DNA from: Actinomycetes bacterium
GTDB lineage: Bacteria > Actinomycetota > Acidimicrobiia > Acidimicrobiales > Acidimicrobiaceae
Reading direction: 5' to 3'
DNA: 43,767 bases
NCBI GenBank assembly: GCA_021799875.1
Contig: JAJYZP010000011.1
Location: 1 to 43,767 of the forward strand
The notes beneath the pieces were generated by a model, which was not told where the DNA came from, made no database searches, and saw only the letters and a list, made by a program, of their open reading frames with translations. Shown here in pieces: positions 19,779-29,287 of the stretch (position 1 is the stretch's first letter; the number at the start of each line of letters is the position of its first letter). The translations under genes were made by a program, and so were the position numbers.

Positions 19779-20074
19779 TGTCGGGCGCGAATGCATATGA
19801 GGTAATCCGTCGGCCGCTCGTTTCAGAGAAGAGCTACAAGGCAATGGACGAGGGTGTCTACTCCTTTATTGTCGACCCTCGGGCTACGAAGGTCGATATT
19901 CGATTTGCAGTCGAGAAGCTCTTTGACGTGCACGTGGTGGATGTCAATACTCTGAACCGCAAGGGAAAGAGGAAGCGCAATCGGCGAAGTGGTGTCTGGA
20001 CTAACGGACATAACGAGAAGCATGCCATGGTCCGCCTCCGCGCAGGTGAGTCCATAGAGATCTTTGAGAAGTAG
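19778..20074 (+). CDS. rplW: 50S ribosomal protein L23
   Basis: L23 sits at the tunnel exit and is the docking site for trigger factor and SRP. The 98 residues start with [17 protein letters not shown] and contain [20 protein letters not shown] and the basic [12 protein letters not shown] loop. It overlaps rplD by one base (TGATG) and precedes rplB by 8 bases. Length and motifs are ordinary. Confidence 0.96.
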   Translation: MSGANAYEVIRRPLVSEKSYKAMDEGVYSFIVDPRATKVDIRFAVEKLFDVHVVDVNTLNRKGKRKRNRRSGVWTNGHNEKHAMVRLRAGESIEIFEK

Positions 20075-20082
20075 GAGTTAGC

Positions 20083-20919
20083 GTGGCAGTTAGAAAACGA
20101 AAGCCGACAAGCGCAGGACGGCGATTCCAGAGCGTCTCGGACTTCTCAGATGTTACGGCTACTCGTCCAGAGAAGTCGCTTCTTGAGCCTGCGAGCTCGT
20201 CAGGTGGTCGTAACGCGTATGGGCGCAAGACAGCACGTCATCGCGGTGGCGGGCACAAGCGCCAGTACCGTGTGATCGACTTTAAGCGTAATAAGGACGA
20301 GGTTCCAGCGAAGGTCGCCACGATCGAGTACGATCCCAATCGCAACGCTCGGATCGCGCTTCTGCACTACCTGGACGGTGAGAAGCGCTATATCTTGGCT
20401 CCGGCCAAGCTCTCGGTCGGAGACATGGTGGAGTCTGGGCCCAAGGCCGACATCAAGACGGGTAACGCTCTGCCGTTGAGAAATATCCCCGTTGGTACGA
20501 CGGTCCACAATGTTGAGATGCGACCGGGACAGGGTGGCAAGATAGCTCGAAGTGCAGGGATGTCTGTTCAGCTCGTTGCTCGAGAAGGCGACTATGCAAC
20601 GCTGCGCCTTCCTTCGACCGAAATGAGGCGAGTACCGATCGATTGTCGAGCCTCGATCGGAGAGGTAGGAAACTCGGAGTTCGAACTGCTCTCGGTTGGC
20701 AAGGCTGGACGTTCTCGTTGGAAGGGAGTTCGACCACAGACACGAGGCGTCGCTATGAACCCGGTCGACCATCCGCTCGGTGGTGGTGAAGGCAAGACCT
20801 CAGGTGGTCGGCATCCAGTGTCGCCATGGGGTAAGCCCGAGGGCCGAACTCGCTCGAAGCACAAGGATTCAGATCGTTTGATAATTCGTCGTCGGAGAGC
20901 TCGCGGAGCTCGGAGGTAG
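20083..20919 (+). CDS. rplB: 50S ribosomal protein L2
   Basis: L2 is essential for subunit association and peptidyl transferase assembly. The 278 residues contain [37 protein letters not shown] and the C-terminal [15 protein letters not shown], which includes the invariant histidine near the catalytic centre. The C-terminus is very basic ([10 protein letters not shown]). The start is GTG after AGGAG. Confidence 0.98.
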   Translation: MAVRKRKPTSAGRRFQSVSDFSDVTATRPEKSLLEPASSSGGRNAYGRKTARHRGGGHKRQYRVIDFKRNKDEVPAKVATIEYDPNRNARIALLHYLDGEKRYILAPAKLSVGDMVESGPKADIKTGNALPLRNIPVGTTVHNVEMRPGQGGKIARSAGMSVQLVAREGDYATLRLPSTEMRRVPIDCRASIGEVGNSEFELLSVGKAGRSRWKGVRPQTRGVAMNPVDHPLGGGEGKTSGGRHPVSPWGKPEGRTRSKHKDSDRLIIRRRRARGARR

Positions 20920-20927
20920 GTCGGCCC

Positions 20928-21209
20928 ATGCCGCGTAGTTTGAAAAAAGGCCCCTTCGTGGATGATCACCTTCTCAAGAAGGTCGATACGCAGAACGAGA
21001 GTGGTGACAAGAAGGTCATTAAGACGTGGTCGAGGCGTTCGACCATCATCCCCGATATGGTTGGGCACACGATTGCGGTGCACGATGGTCGCAAACATGT
21101 TCCGGTCTATCTCACGGAGTCCATGGTGGGCCATAAGTTAGGTGAGTTCGCACCGACGAGAACCTTCCGATACCATGCCGGACAAGAGCGTGCCGGGAGG
21201 AGAAGGTAA
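20928..21209 (+). CDS. rpsS: 30S ribosomal protein S19
   Basis: S19 lies in the 30S head and contacts S13 and the A-site finger. The 93 residues start [19 protein letters not shown] and contain [22 protein letters not shown] and [19 protein letters not shown] lies in the end of rplB as its ribosome binding site. The TAA overlaps the rplV ATG by one base. Confidence 0.97.
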   Translation: MPRSLKKGPFVDDHLLKKVDTQNESGDKKVIKTWSRRSTIIPDMVGHTIAVHDGRKHVPVYLTESMVGHKLGEFAPTRTFRYHAGQERAGRRR

Positions 21210-21880
21210 TGGCTGTGGCTGAGCTTGAATCGGTTCCTCAAGGACGAGCCGTACTTCGGGGCTATCAAATGTCTGCCTCAAAGGTACGAGAGGTACTCGA
21301 TCTGATCCGCGGGAAGTCGGCGGTCGCAGCGATGGAGACCCTGTCGCTTGTTGAGCGTGGCGCGGCAGAACCCGTTGCAAAGCTGCTCCGCTCTGCGGTT
21401 GCAAACGCTGCTCATCTTCACGGTCTTGCGCCAGATGAGGTCTATGTTGCCGTCACGTTTGCTGATGAGGGTACGACGCTGAAGCGCTTCCGACCTCGAG
21501 CTCGCGGGCGGGCTGGCCGGATTCGCAAACGCACGAGTCACATCACGATCATCGTGGAGCGTCTGCCAGAGGCTCGCTTAGCAGTGATACGTGCGAAGCG
21601 TCGGGGTGAAGAGGCAAACCGTCGGGCCAGACGGGTGCGAAGCTCGCGCGGTGAAAGTGTATCGACTGCGGCTGAAGCGGCCTTAGAAGCTAAGGATCGA
21701 GACGAAAGCGCTGTGCAAACTCCGTCTAACGATATCGCTATCGAAGATACCGAAGTGTCGGTCGAGCCTGAAGTGATCGAGATGGATTCTGAGGAAGTGG
21801 CTGCCACTGACGTCTCTGGCGGGGGTGTCGAGGAAGTGGCTGACGTCGTTACCGAGGCCGAAGAGGAAGAGAAGAACTAA
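21209..21880 (+). CDS. rplV: 50S ribosomal protein L22 with long acidic C-terminal extension
   Basis: L22 forms part of the exit-tunnel constriction. The core (about 1-130) shows [20 protein letters not shown] and the hairpin [21 protein letters not shown] (split here as [10 protein letters not shown] then [11 protein letters not shown]). After it a roughly 90-residue tail rich in Glu, Asp, Ser, Val and Ala extends the protein to 223 residues, about twice the usual bacterial length of around 110-130. The tail is likely disordered. The stop overlaps the rpsC ATG by one base, so the extension is genuine in this sequence rather than a frame artefact. Confidence 0.95.
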   Translation: MAVAELESVPQGRAVLRGYQMSASKVREVLDLIRGKSAVAAMETLSLVERGAAEPVAKLLRSAVANAAHLHGLAPDEVYVAVTFADEGTTLKRFRPRARGRAGRIRKRTSHITIIVERLPEARLAVIRAKRRGEEANRRARRVRSSRGESVSTAAEAALEAKDRDESAVQTPSNDIAIEDTEVSVEPEVIEMDSEEVAATDVSGGGVEEVADVVTEAEEEEKN

Positions 21881-22812
21881 TGGGTCAAAAAATCAATCCT
21901 TACGGTTTCCGTCTCGGAGTCACTACCGATTGGAAATCTCGGTGGTTCGATGAGAAAAACTACAAAAAGTGGGTAATCGAGGACTACGCAATTCGATCGT
22001 TCTTGATGAACGAGTTGGAGACCGCAGCGGTCTCTCGGGTTGAGATCGAGCGTACGCGAGATCGAGTCAAGGTCGATATCCATACCGCTCGTCCAGGTAT
22101 CGTGATCGGGAAAAAGGGTTCAGAAGCTGATCGGTTGCGCAAGGCGCTGGTGGAGATCACGCACAATCAGAAGGTGCAGATCAACATCGAAGAGATCAAG
22201 CAACCCGAGCTCGATGCCGCTCTCGTCGCCCAAGGTATCGCCGATCAGTTAGCTCGTCGTGTGAGCTTTCGACGGGCTATGAAGCGTGCTCTGCAGATGG
22301 TAGAGAAGGCAGGCGGCCAAGGCGTCACGGTTATGTGCTCCGGTCGACTTGGCGGCGCTGAGATGGCTCGTAAAGAGTCCTATCGTGAGGGCCGTGTACC
22401 TCGTCACACACTACGTGCCGATATTGACTACGGCTTTCGTGAGGCGCGGACTACCTTCGGTCGCATCGGCGTGAAGGTCTGGATCTATAAGGGTGACATC
22501 CTGCCCTACAAGGTTGTGCCCGGTGCTGATGAGCGTGGAGTGAAACCCGCAGCTCCGGCGGCCAATGCAGCTCGGAGAGTGATTACCGCTGGTGGTGGTC
22601 GGCGACGTGCTGAAGGTACGACGTCAGCTTCCGAGGTTGAGAATCCTTCAACTGAGGAGACCGTAGTAGCAGGTTTGGTTCCGAACGCTTCGGTCGTCAA
22701 CGCCCCAGAGGGGGACGACTTGGAGCGATTGCTCGCTGAAGAGGAAGAGATTGAGCGTCGTACCCGGGAGTCCGGACATGAGGCTCCTCACTTTAAAAAG
22801 GAGGTTGACTGA
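21880..22812 (+). CDS. rpsC: 30S ribosomal protein S3 with long C-terminal tail
   Basis: S3 surrounds the mRNA entry pore and takes part in helicase activity with S4 and S5. The type-2 KH domain is visible as [20 protein letters not shown] (GKKG loop), and the C-domain includes [20 protein letters not shown] and [12 protein letters not shown]. The conserved part ends near residue 215. About 95 further residues, partly acidic, bring it to 310, longer than the roughly 210-240 of many bacteria though long S3 tails are known in actinobacteria. The rplP ribosome binding site lies inside its last codons. Confidence 0.95.
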   Translation: MGQKINPYGFRLGVTTDWKSRWFDEKNYKKWVIEDYAIRSFLMNELETAAVSRVEIERTRDRVKVDIHTARPGIVIGKKGSEADRLRKALVEITHNQKVQINIEEIKQPELDAALVAQGIADQLARRVSFRRAMKRALQMVEKAGGQGVTVMCSGRLGGAEMARKESYREGRVPRHTLRADIDYGFREARTTFGRIGVKVWIYKGDILPYKVVPGADERGVKPAAPAANAARRVITAGGGRRRAEGTTSASEVENPSTEETVVAGLVPNASVVNAPEGDDLERLLAEEEEIERRTRESGHEAPHFKKEVD

Positions 22813-22813
22813 G

Positions 22814-23248
22814 ATGTTGATGCCTCGTAAGGTACGGTACCGGAAGACGCAGCGAGGCCGCATGAGCGGCATGTCTCGATCCGGGAACGATATTCATTTT
22901 GGCGATTTCGCTATTCAGGCGCTGGAGCCCGGCTGGATCTCAGCTCGGCAGATTGAAGCGGCTCGTCGAGCGATGACTCGTCACATCCGCCGTGGCGGTA
23001 AAGTCTGGATCCGGATCTTTCCTGACAAGCCAGTGACGAAGAAGCCGGCCGAGACCCGTATGGGTTCGGGTAAGGGTAACCCTGAGTTCTGGGTAGCTGT
23101 GGTGAAGCCAGGGCGAATCATGTTTGAGCTCGCTGGGGTCTCTGAGGAGCTCGCTGCTGAAGCGATGGCGAGGGCCATCCAGAAGCTGCCGATTCGGGCA
23201 AAGTTTATTGTACGTGAGGATGCTGTAGCTACGGAGGTTGCGAAGTGA
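22814..23248 (+). CDS. rplP: 50S ribosomal protein L16
   Basis: L16 organises the A-site side of the peptidyl transferase centre. It is 144 residues: [19 protein letters not shown] at the N-terminus and [18 protein letters not shown] in the centre. The frame is open upstream to 22751, but the ATG at 22814 has AAAAAGGAGG just upstream and gives the invariant MLMPR start. Its TGA overlaps the rpmC GTG by 4 bases. Confidence 0.97.
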   Translation: MLMPRKVRYRKTQRGRMSGMSRSGNDIHFGDFAIQALEPGWISARQIEAARRAMTRHIRRGGKVWIRIFPDKPVTKKPAETRMGSGKGNPEFWVAVVKPGRIMFELAGVSEELAAEAMARAIQKLPIRAKFIVREDAVATEVAK

Positions 23249-23463
23249 CCAAGGCAGTAGAGCTTCGTACTCTGGCCGATCATGAACTTGCGGATCGTCT
23301 CGAGGAGAGTCGGCGGGAGCTGTTCAACCTGCGCTTCCAGTTAGCTACCTCTCAGTCGACGAACACGGCGAGACTCAAGACCCTGAAGAAGGAGATCGCA
23401 AGGGTTTTGGCGATCCAGACGGAGCGCGCGTATGACGTGCTCATCAGTGAGGTGGATAAGTAG
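23245..23463 (+). CDS. rpmC: 50S ribosomal protein L29
   Basis: L29 is a small two-helix protein beside L23 at the tunnel exit. The 72 residues show [27 protein letters not shown] and then the [19 protein letters not shown] helix. The start is a GTG in a GTGA overlap with rplP, with GGAGG upstream. rpsQ follows with no gap. Confidence 0.95.
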   Translation: MTKAVELRTLADHELADRLEESRRELFNLRFQLATSQSTNTARLKTLKKEIARVLAIQTERAYDVLISEVDK

Positions 23464-23832
23464 ATGTCAGAGAATGTTGATGTGGTCTCGGAAGAGTCTG
23501 AGGTAGCTCAGGCCGAAGAGACGGTAGCGGAGCCATCTCAGGTCGGTTCGTCGGTGCTGGATGAGGGTAACGACGAGAAGGCTCGGGCATCTCGCAAGTT
23601 TCGTGATGGTGTGGTCGTCTCGACCGCTATGGATAAAACGATCGTCGTTGCGATTACTGAGCGTGTTCGACATCGTCGCTACCAGCGGACGGTGCAGCGG
23701 ACCAAGAAGCTCTATGTCGATGACCAAGAAGGATCGGCAAAGTTGGGAGACTCGGTTCGCGTCGTAGAGACTCGTCCGTTGTCGAAGTTGAAGCGGTGGC
23801 GTCTGTTGGAAGTGTTGGAGCGTGCGCGATGA
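23464..23832 (+). CDS. rpsQ: 30S ribosomal protein S17 with acidic N-terminal extension
   Basis: S17 binds 16S helices 7 and 11 in early assembly. The core starts near residue 43 ([21 protein letters not shown]) and contains [19 protein letters not shown] and [18 protein letters not shown] 40-residue acidic N-terminal extension precedes it, giving 122 residues against about 85 in E. coli. No better start lies at the core boundary, and the ATG directly abuts the rpmC stop. The end overlaps rplN by 4 bases. Confidence 0.94.
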   Translation: MSENVDVVSEESEVAQAEETVAEPSQVGSSVLDEGNDEKARASRKFRDGVVVSTAMDKTIVVAITERVRHRRYQRTVQRTKKLYVDDQEGSAKLGDSVRVVETRPLSKLKRWRLLEVLERAR

Positions 23833-24197
23833 TACAGCAGGAATCGCGACTTCGTGTCGCTGACAACTCTGGAGCTAAAGAGGTCTTGTGCATTAAGGTG
23901 CTCGGCGGGTCGCGGCGACGTTACGCAAGCATCGGTGACGTCTTTGTAGCTACGGTCAAAGATGCTATCCCCGGTGCCGCCGTTAAAAAAGGCGACGTCG
24001 TGAAGTGTGTTGTAGTCCGGGTGAAGAAGGAGAAGCGTCGTCCAGACGGTAGCTATATCCGCTTCGATGAGAACGCTGCGGTGCTGATCAATGATTCACT
24101 GCAGCCCCGAGGCACTCGTATCTTTGGCCCTGTCGGGCGAGAGCTGCGAGATAAAAAGTTCATGAGGATTATCTCCTTAGCACCGGAGGTGTTGTAA
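23829..24197 (+). CDS. rplN: 50S ribosomal protein L14
   Basis: L14 lies at the subunit interface and forms bridge B8. The 122 residues start [18 protein letters not shown], as in nearly all L14 proteins, and end [16 protein letters not shown]-like ([16 protein letters not shown]). The ATG at 23829 is chosen over the upstream open frame because of this start, the ATGA overlap with rpsQ and GGAG just upstream. Its TAA overlaps the rplX ATG. Confidence 0.97.
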   Translation: MIQQESRLRVADNSGAKEVLCIKVLGGSRRRYASIGDVFVATVKDAIPGAAVKKGDVVKCVVVRVKKEKRRPDGSYIRFDENAAVLINDSLQPRGTRIFGPVGRELRDKKFMRIISLAPEVL

Positions 24198-24502
24198 TGC
24201 ACGTTCGTAAAGGTGACAAGGTTCGGGTGATCGCGGGTAAAGATCGTGGTCATGAGGGCGAGGTCGTTCGGGTTATCCCTGGACGAGACAGGGTTGTAGT
24301 AGCAGGAGCTAACGTAGCGAAGCGTCACACGAAGGCGACCTCTGCGACGACGCAGGGTGGCATTATCGACAAGGCGATGCCGTTGCATGTATCGAACGTG
24401 GCTCTCGTGTGCTCGAAGTGTGGAGTGACACGAGCCGGGGCGCGATTCGATAGTGACGGTCTGAAGGTACGGACCTGTGCGAAGTGTGGTGGAGATCTAT
24501 GA
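24197..24502 (+). CDS. rplX: 50S ribosomal protein L24, zinc-ribbon type
   Basis: L24 initiates 50S assembly and sits at the tunnel exit. The KOW motif is at the N-terminus ([20 protein letters not shown]). The C-terminus has two CxxC pairs, CSKC and CAKC, forming the zinc knuckle seen in many Gram-positive and thermophilic L24 proteins. It is 101 residues. It overlaps rplN by one base and rplE by four. Confidence 0.96.
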   Translation: MHVRKGDKVRVIAGKDRGHEGEVVRVIPGRDRVVVAGANVAKRHTKATSATTQGGIIDKAMPLHVSNVALVCSKCGVTRAGARFDSDGLKVRTCAKCGGDL

Positions 24503-25071
24503 GTGAGGCGACAAAGGTGCGGCCGCGCCTAAAGGTGAAGTATGACACCGAGGTGAAGGCAGCGCTGAAAGAATCGTTGGGGCTATCCAACGTCATGCAG
24601 GTTCCAACGCTGGAGAAGATCGTGATCAATGTTGGCGTTGGGCGTGCCACGCAACAGCAGTCTTTGATAGAGAATACGGTTCGAGACATCGAGATCATCG
24701 CAGGCCAGAAGCCAGTGGTTACTCGTGCTCGTAAAGCTATCGCAGGATTCAAGCTCCGTGCCGGTAATCCTATTGGAGTACGAGTAACTCTGCGAGGCGA
24801 TCGCATGTGGGAGTTTTTCGATCGCCTGGTTGCTGTAGCGATTCCTAGGATCCGAGACTTCCGAGGTCTGAACCCGAAGTCGTTCGATGGTCACGGGAAC
24901 TATACCTTCGGCGTGACTGAGCAGCTGATCTTCCCGGAGATCGACTACGACAAGGTCGATGCGACCCGTGGTATGGATATTACGATCGTGACCACTGCAC
25001 GGTCAAACGAACATGGTCGAGCGCTTCTTAATGCCTTCGGCTTTCCATTCAAGAGAGAAGGGGCACAGTAG
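24499..25071 (+). CDS. rplE: 50S ribosomal protein L5
   Basis: L5 binds 5S rRNA in the central protuberance. The 190 residues include [22 protein letters not shown]-type [22 protein letters not shown], and [10 protein letters not shown] with the closing [10 protein letters not shown]. The ATG at 24499 is preferred over the upstream frame opening because it forms an ATGA overlap with rplX and follows GGTGGAG. Confidence 0.97.
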   Translation: MSEATKVRPRLKVKYDTEVKAALKESLGLSNVMQVPTLEKIVINVGVGRATQQQSLIENTVRDIEIIAGQKPVVTRARKAIAGFKLRAGNPIGVRVTLRGDRMWEFFDRLVAVAIPRIRDFRGLNPKSFDGHGNYTFGVTEQLIFPEIDYDKVDATRGMDITIVTTARSNEHGRALLNAFGFPFKREGAQ

Positions 25072-25074
25072 AAG

Positions 25075-25260
25075 ATGGCAAAGAAGGCTCTAATTGCCAA
25101 AGCGCAGCGGACCCCGAAGTTTCGCGTCAGGGCGTATACGCGTTGCCAACGATGTGGCAGGCCCCACGCAGTGTTTCGTAAGTTTGGACTATGTCGTATC
25201 TGTCTTCGGGTGATGGCTCACGCTGGTGAGCTTCCAGGCGTGACCAAGGCGAGCTGGTAG
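25075..25260 (+). CDS. rpsZ: 30S ribosomal protein S14 type Z (zinc form)
   Basis: This 61-residue short S14 has the C-x2-C-x12-C-x2-C zinc motif (CQRCGRP, then CRICLR). It begins with [24 protein letters not shown] and ends in PGVTKASW. The zinc type in the spc operon is typical of Gram-positive and actinobacterial genomes. Actinobacteria often carry a second, zinc-free copy elsewhere that Zur controls, but none is in this window. Confidence 0.97.
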   Translation: MAKKALIAKAQRTPKFRVRAYTRCQRCGRPHAVFRKFGLCRICLRVMAHAGELPGVTKASW

Positions 25261-25273
25261 GGAGTTGAAGTAG

Positions 25274-25678
25274 ATGAGCATGACTGATCCGATTGCGGAC
25301 ATGCTGACCCGTATTCGAAACGCGAATACAGCGAAGCACGATGTCGTCAAGATGCCAGGTTCGAAGGTAAAGGTCAATCTGGCCAAGGTACTCGAGCGAG
25401 AGGGATACATCGCGGGTTACGAGCTAGGGGAGGCCGAGGGCCGACCCGGTACTTTGTTGACCCTTACCCTCAAGTACTCCGGGGACCGTGAGCGCACGAT
25501 TTCGGGCATTCAGAGAGTTTCGAAGCCAGGTCTTCGCGTGTATTCGAGAGCGGAGAGCATCCCGCGTGTTCTCGGAGGGCTCGGAGTGGCGGTCTTGTCG
25601 ACCTCGAAGGGCCTGATGACAGACCGTGAAGCGCGTAAGGCAAATATTGGTGGCGAAGTCCTGTGCTACGTGTGGTGA
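25274..25678 (+). CDS. rpsH: 30S ribosomal protein S8
   Basis: S8 binds 16S helix 21 and in E. coli represses the spc operon. It is 134 residues: [14 protein letters not shown] at the N-terminus and [27 protein letters not shown] at the end ([11 protein letters not shown] is the signature). Two in-frame ATGs at 25274 and 25280 are both possible; the second gives the commoner MTDPIADM start, the first has the better Shine-Dalgarno spacing. Confidence 0.96.
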   Translation: MSMTDPIADMLTRIRNANTAKHDVVKMPGSKVKVNLAKVLEREGYIAGYELGEAEGRPGTLLTLTLKYSGDRERTISGIQRVSKPGLRVYSRAESIPRVLGGLGVAVLSTSKGLMTDREARKANIGGEVLCYVW

Positions 25679-25699
25679 TCCGAGAGAAGGAGAGAGACT

Positions 25700-26242
25700 G
25701 TGTCTCGTATTGGTAAGGTCCCCGTAGTCGTACCTGCCGGTGTCGACGTAGAAATCAAAGATGGTAGGCACGTAGCGGTCAAGGGTCCGAAGGGCTCTCT
25801 GTCGCGTTCTCTGCCTGGCTCGATTACTGTTCGCCGTGACGGAGAGTCCCTAGTTGTGGAACGTCCAGATGACTCGAGGGAATCTAAGGCGCTGCACGGT
25901 CTGTGTCGGACTCTGGTCTCCAACATGGTGGTAGGTGTTACCGAGGGGTACGTTCGTAACCTTGATATTGTGGGGGTCGGCTACCGGGCTGCCGCAAAGG
26001 CTTCGACACAGCTCGAGCTAGCGCTTGGGTTCTCGCATCCGGTCGTCGTCGACGCTCCGAGTGGAATTGCGTTCGAGACACCGACGCCGAATCGTATCTC
26101 GATCAACGGGATCGATAAAGAGCTCGTGGGTCAAGTTGCTGCGAATATTAGGAAGTTGAAGAAGCCCGAGCCTTACAAGGGTAAGGGCATCCGCTACGAA
26201 GGCGAGAAGGTCCTTCGTAAAGTCGGCAAAGCCGGTAAGTAG
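25700..26242 (+). CDS. rplF: 50S ribosomal protein L6
   Basis: L6 lies near the factor-binding site beside the sarcin-ricin loop. The 180 residues have the duplicated L6 fold, beginning [18 protein letters not shown], with the C-terminal signature [16 protein letters not shown]. The start is GTG after GAAGGAGAGAG. It sits 21 bases after rpsH. Confidence 0.97.
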   Translation: MSRIGKVPVVVPAGVDVEIKDGRHVAVKGPKGSLSRSLPGSITVRRDGESLVVERPDDSRESKALHGLCRTLVSNMVVGVTEGYVRNLDIVGVGYRAAAKASTQLELALGFSHPVVVDAPSGIAFETPTPNRISINGIDKELVGQVAANIRKLKKPEPYKGKGIRYEGEKVLRKVGKAGK

Positions 26243-26269
26243 CCGAGAGAGATTCTGCAGGAGTTACGT

Positions 26270-26635
26270 ATGTCCGATTCATCCCATATCTCTGTTAAGC
26301 GGAGACAAAAGCGTCACACGCGAGTTCGAAAGTATGTCGTCGGTAAGACGAGCCGTCCGCGGCTCTGCGTCTTCCGCTCGAACCGCCACATCGTCGCTCA
26401 GATCATCGATGATTCAACAGGCCGCACCCTTGCGGCCGCGTCATCGCTTGAAGCTGCGATTCGTGGAGAGGGTACTGGAAATACTGCCTCGGCACAACGC
26501 GTTGGGGCTTTGCTCGCTGAGCGGGCTAAGGCCTCGGGAGTCGAGGTTGTTGTTTTTGATCGTGGCGGATTCCGTTACCACGGTCGAGTTGCTGCCTTGG
26601 CTGAGGCCGCACGAGCGGGAGGACTTGAGTTCTAA
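26270..26635 (+). CDS. rplR: 50S ribosomal protein L18
   Basis: L18 brings 5S rRNA into the central protuberance with L5. The 121 residues include [28 protein letters not shown] (basic N-terminus), [17 protein letters not shown] and [20 protein letters not shown]. The ATG follows CAGGAG. The TAA overlaps the rpsE ATG by one base. Confidence 0.97.
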   Translation: MSDSSHISVKRRQKRHTRVRKYVVGKTSRPRLCVFRSNRHIVAQIIDDSTGRTLAAASSLEAAIRGEGTGNTASAQRVGALLAERAKASGVEVVVFDRGGFRYHGRVAALAEAARAGGLEF

Positions 26636-27183
26636 TGGCAGAGCAACAGTATGAAGAGCGGACGATCAAGGTAAATCGTGTCGCGAAGGTAGTTAAGGGT
26701 GGTCGGCGTTTCTCGTTCACCGCTCTCATGGTGGTTGGAGATGGCCAGGGCAAGGTTGGCCTGGGTTATGGTAAGGCCAAAGAGGCGGGCCTTGCGGTTC
26801 AAAAAGGTATCGAAGAGGCCAAGAAGGCGATGTTCGATGTACCCCTGGCTGGCTCAACGATTACTCACCCGACCCTTGGTGAGTCCGGGGCAGGACGAGT
26901 TCTGCTCAAGCCAGCAGCTCCTGGTACTGGTGTGATTGCCGGTGGTGCGGCTCGGGCGATTTTGGAGCTAGCGGGCATCAAAGATATCGTCGGAAAGTCG
27001 CTCGGCTCGTCGAACGGTATTAATATCGCTCATGCGACGATCGCAGGCTTGAAGTCACTGAAGCGTCCCGATCAGATAGCTGCGCTGAGGGGTAAGGCTG
27101 AAGATGAAGTCACTCCGGCTGGAGTGTTGCGGGCCTATCACGAGTCCCAGAAGCATGTCGAGAGCGGATCGAGGGAACGATGA
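26635..27183 (+). CDS. rpsE: 30S ribosomal protein S5
   Basis: S5 acts in decoding fidelity and mRNA helicase function. The 182 residues include the S5 double-stranded RNA-binding domain [20 protein letters not shown], the loop [15 protein letters not shown] and the C-terminal [16 protein letters not shown]. It overlaps rplR by one base and rpmD by four. Confidence 0.97.
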   Translation: MAEQQYEERTIKVNRVAKVVKGGRRFSFTALMVVGDGQGKVGLGYGKAKEAGLAVQKGIEEAKKAMFDVPLAGSTITHPTLGESGAGRVLLKPAAPGTGVIAGGAARAILELAGIKDIVGKSLGSSNGINIAHATIAGLKSLKRPDQIAALRGKAEDEVTPAGVLRAYHESQKHVESGSRER

Positions 27184-27377
27184 GTGGTGAAAAGACTCTT
27201 TGTGTGACTCAGATTGGGTCTGATATCGGTACGAAGCCGAAGCATCGCGGGACCATTCGAGCACTTGGTCTCCATGGTGTTGGAAGTTCGAATACGCTTC
27301 CGGATCGTCCAGAGATTCGGGGCATGATCGCTCGTGTGCCTCACCTGGTGAGCGTCGAAGAGTTGGACGGAGAGTAG
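27180..27377 (+). CDS. rpmD: 50S ribosomal protein L30
   Basis: This short protein of 65 residues carries the L30 pattern: [29 protein letters not shown] and then [17 protein letters not shown]. It begins in an ATGA overlap with rpsE and ends 4 bases before rplO. The three genes rpsE-rpmD-rplO are the standard order. Confidence 0.95.
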   Translation: MSGEKTLCVTQIGSDIGTKPKHRGTIRALGLHGVGSSNTLPDRPEIRGMIARVPHLVSVEELDGE

Positions 27378-27381
27378 TAGC

Positions 27382-27882
27382 ATGCTGCATACACAAGATT
27401 TAAAGCCAGCGGCCGGATCGAAAAAGGCTCGTAAGCGAGTCGGTCGAGGAATCGGTGGTAAGGGTGGTAAGACAGCTGGTCGTGGTACCAAGGGTCAGGG
27501 CGCTCGAGATACCATCCCAATCGGGTTTGAGGGTGGTCAGTTGCCGATGGCACAGAGACTTCCCAAGCTCAAGGGATTCAATAACCCATTCCGGGTCTCA
27601 TTCTCGATCGTAAATTTGGATGCCATCGAGATGCTAGCGAACGAAGGCGTGGTCGTAATCGACCCTGACGTTCTCTATGCGCATGGTCTCGTCCATAAGG
27701 GTGAGCTAGTTAAGATCCTTGCCAATGGCGAGCTTTCCAAGGCGGTCACGGTCTCCGCGCACGCATTTTCGCAGAGTGCCGCAGAGAAGATCCGTGCACG
27801 TGGGGGATCTGCTGTAGTTGTTGATCGACCAAATGGCGGGCGTCGAATCCCTCCTTTGGGTAACGCTTTGATGAACCGCTAG
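27382..27882 (+). CDS. rplO: 50S ribosomal protein L15
   Basis: L15 has a long glycine-rich N-terminal arm reaching the 23S core. It is visible here as RKRVGRGIGGKGGKTAGRGTKGQGA. The globular part has KGFNNPF and, near the end, KIRARGGSAVVVDRPNGG. The 166 residues are slightly longer than the E. coli form. The ATG follows GGAGAG. A 96-base gap with no clear hairpin separates it from secY. Confidence 0.96.
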   Translation: MLHTQDLKPAAGSKKARKRVGRGIGGKGGKTAGRGTKGQGARDTIPIGFEGGQLPMAQRLPKLKGFNNPFRVSFSIVNLDAIEMLANEGVVVIDPDVLYAHGLVHKGELVKILANGELSKAVTVSAHAFSQSAAEKIRARGGSAVVVDRPNGGRRIPPLGNALMNR

Positions 27883-27978
27883 TAGTCGTAGCCTGAAGCT
27901 AGGATGGTTACATCGGCCACTCGTGTTGAGTTTGGCGTTGACTGATGGAAGTAATCGTGGTCGTAAGGAGCTCACAAG

Positions 27979-29271
27979 TTGTTATCTAGCCTGAAGAACA
28001 TCTTCAAGGTCCCGGACCTTCGGAACAAGGTCTTATTTACCTTGCTCATGATCGCCATCTATCAGCTCGGTGCCAACATACCGGTTCCCGGAATTGACTT
28101 CAGTCAGATTCAGAAGCTCGAGGGAGAGGTGAACGGAGGGGTCTTTGGATTCCTCAGCCTCTTCTCTGGCGGCGCGATATCCCGTGCCGCCCTTTTCGGT
28201 CTCGGCATTATGCCGTACATTACTTCCTCGATCATCATTCAACTGTTGACGACCGTGATACCAAAACTCGAGGAGTGGCGTGACCAGGGAGCGGTAGGTG
28301 ATCGCAAGATCACGCAAACGACTCGTTATCTGACGATGGTCCTTGCGGTCATGCAGGCTACCGGACTGGCCTTCATCTTCCACAATGGCGGCGCAGGTCT
28401 TTTGGCTACCGGTCAGGCCGTCAATCTGATTCCGAACTTTACGGTTCCAAATGTCTTGTTCATTGTCCTGACGTTGACTGCTGGCACGGCGCTGGTGATG
28501 TGGATTGGTGAGTTGATTACTCAGCGAGGGATCGGTCAAGGCATGTCGATCGTTATCTTCGCGAACGTGGTGGCCGGACTCCCTTCAGCGGGTCGTATTA
28601 TCCTGGCCGACGCGGGTGCATTCAAGTTCACCGTGATCGTGATTCTTGCGATCGCTATCGTGGTGGCGATCGTCTTCGTGGAGCAGGGTCAGCGTCGAAT
28701 TCCTGTGGTCTTCGCACGCCGGATGGTAGGTAAGCGTATGTACGAAGGCGGCAATACGTTCATACCGCTGAAGGTCAACCAGGCGGGTGTTATTCCGATT
28801 ATCTTTGCTTCGTCGATCCTCTACTTCCCTGTTCTGTTGACCAATATCATCCCCTGGACAGCGTTTCGTTCCTTCGTCAACAATCATCTGGTCTCCTCGA
28901 CGTCGTTCTTCTACATCACGATCTATGGGATCTTGATCATCATGTTTACGTTCTTCTATGTCTCGGTGACCTTTGATCCTCATCAGCAGTCAGAGATCAT
29001 CCGGAAACAAGGGGGCTACGTGCAAGGAACGCGACCGGGACCTGCTACCGAGCGGTATCTTGCGCAGATCTTGAACCGTATTACGCTTCCCGGCGCGCTT
29101 TTCCTCGCCGCTGTGGCCTTGATTCCTGCGATATTGTTGGCCCTGTGGCACGTCAACAACGTTCCATTTGCCGGTACTACCTTACTGATTGCCGTCGTGG
29201 TGGCATTGGAGACCATGAAACAGATTGACTCACAGTTGACCATGCGCAACTATGAGGGATTTCTGAAGTAG
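27979..29271 (+). CDS. secY: Preprotein translocase subunit SecY
   Basis: SecY is the ten-helix channel of the general secretion pathway in the plasma membrane; SecE is at 2139 in this window. The 430 residues begin LSSLKNIFKVPDLRNKVLFT and show helix-rich sequence throughout. The plug and loop landmarks are GVFGFLSLFSGGA, GIMPYITSSIIIQLL and VKVNQAGVIPIIFASS-like LKVNQAGVIPIIFASS. The start is TTG at 27979, supported by TAAGGAG 8 bases upstream; there is no ATG at the expected place. Confidence 0.97.
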   Translation: MLSSLKNIFKVPDLRNKVLFTLLMIAIYQLGANIPVPGIDFSQIQKLEGEVNGGVFGFLSLFSGGAISRAALFGLGIMPYITSSIIIQLLTTVIPKLEEWRDQGAVGDRKITQTTRYLTMVLAVMQATGLAFIFHNGGAGLLATGQAVNLIPNFTVPNVLFIVLTLTAGTALVMWIGELITQRGIGQGMSIVIFANVVAGLPSAGRIILADAGAFKFTVIVILAIAIVVAIVFVEQGQRRIPVVFARRMVGKRMYEGGNTFIPLKVNQAGVIPIIFASSILYFPVLLTNIIPWTAFRSFVNNHLVSSTSFFYITIYGILIIMFTFFYVSVTFDPHQQSEIIRKQGGYVQGTRPGPATERYLAQILNRITLPGALFLAAVALIPAILLALWHVNNVPFAGTTLLIAVVVALETMKQIDSQLTMRNYEGFLK

Positions 29272-29287
29272 GCTAGTCTTCCGTCAT

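Noticed and set aside
22751-22813. N-terminal extension of L16
   Set aside because: Lies inside the end of rpsC; the conserved MLMPR start at 22814 has an excellent Shine-Dalgarno.
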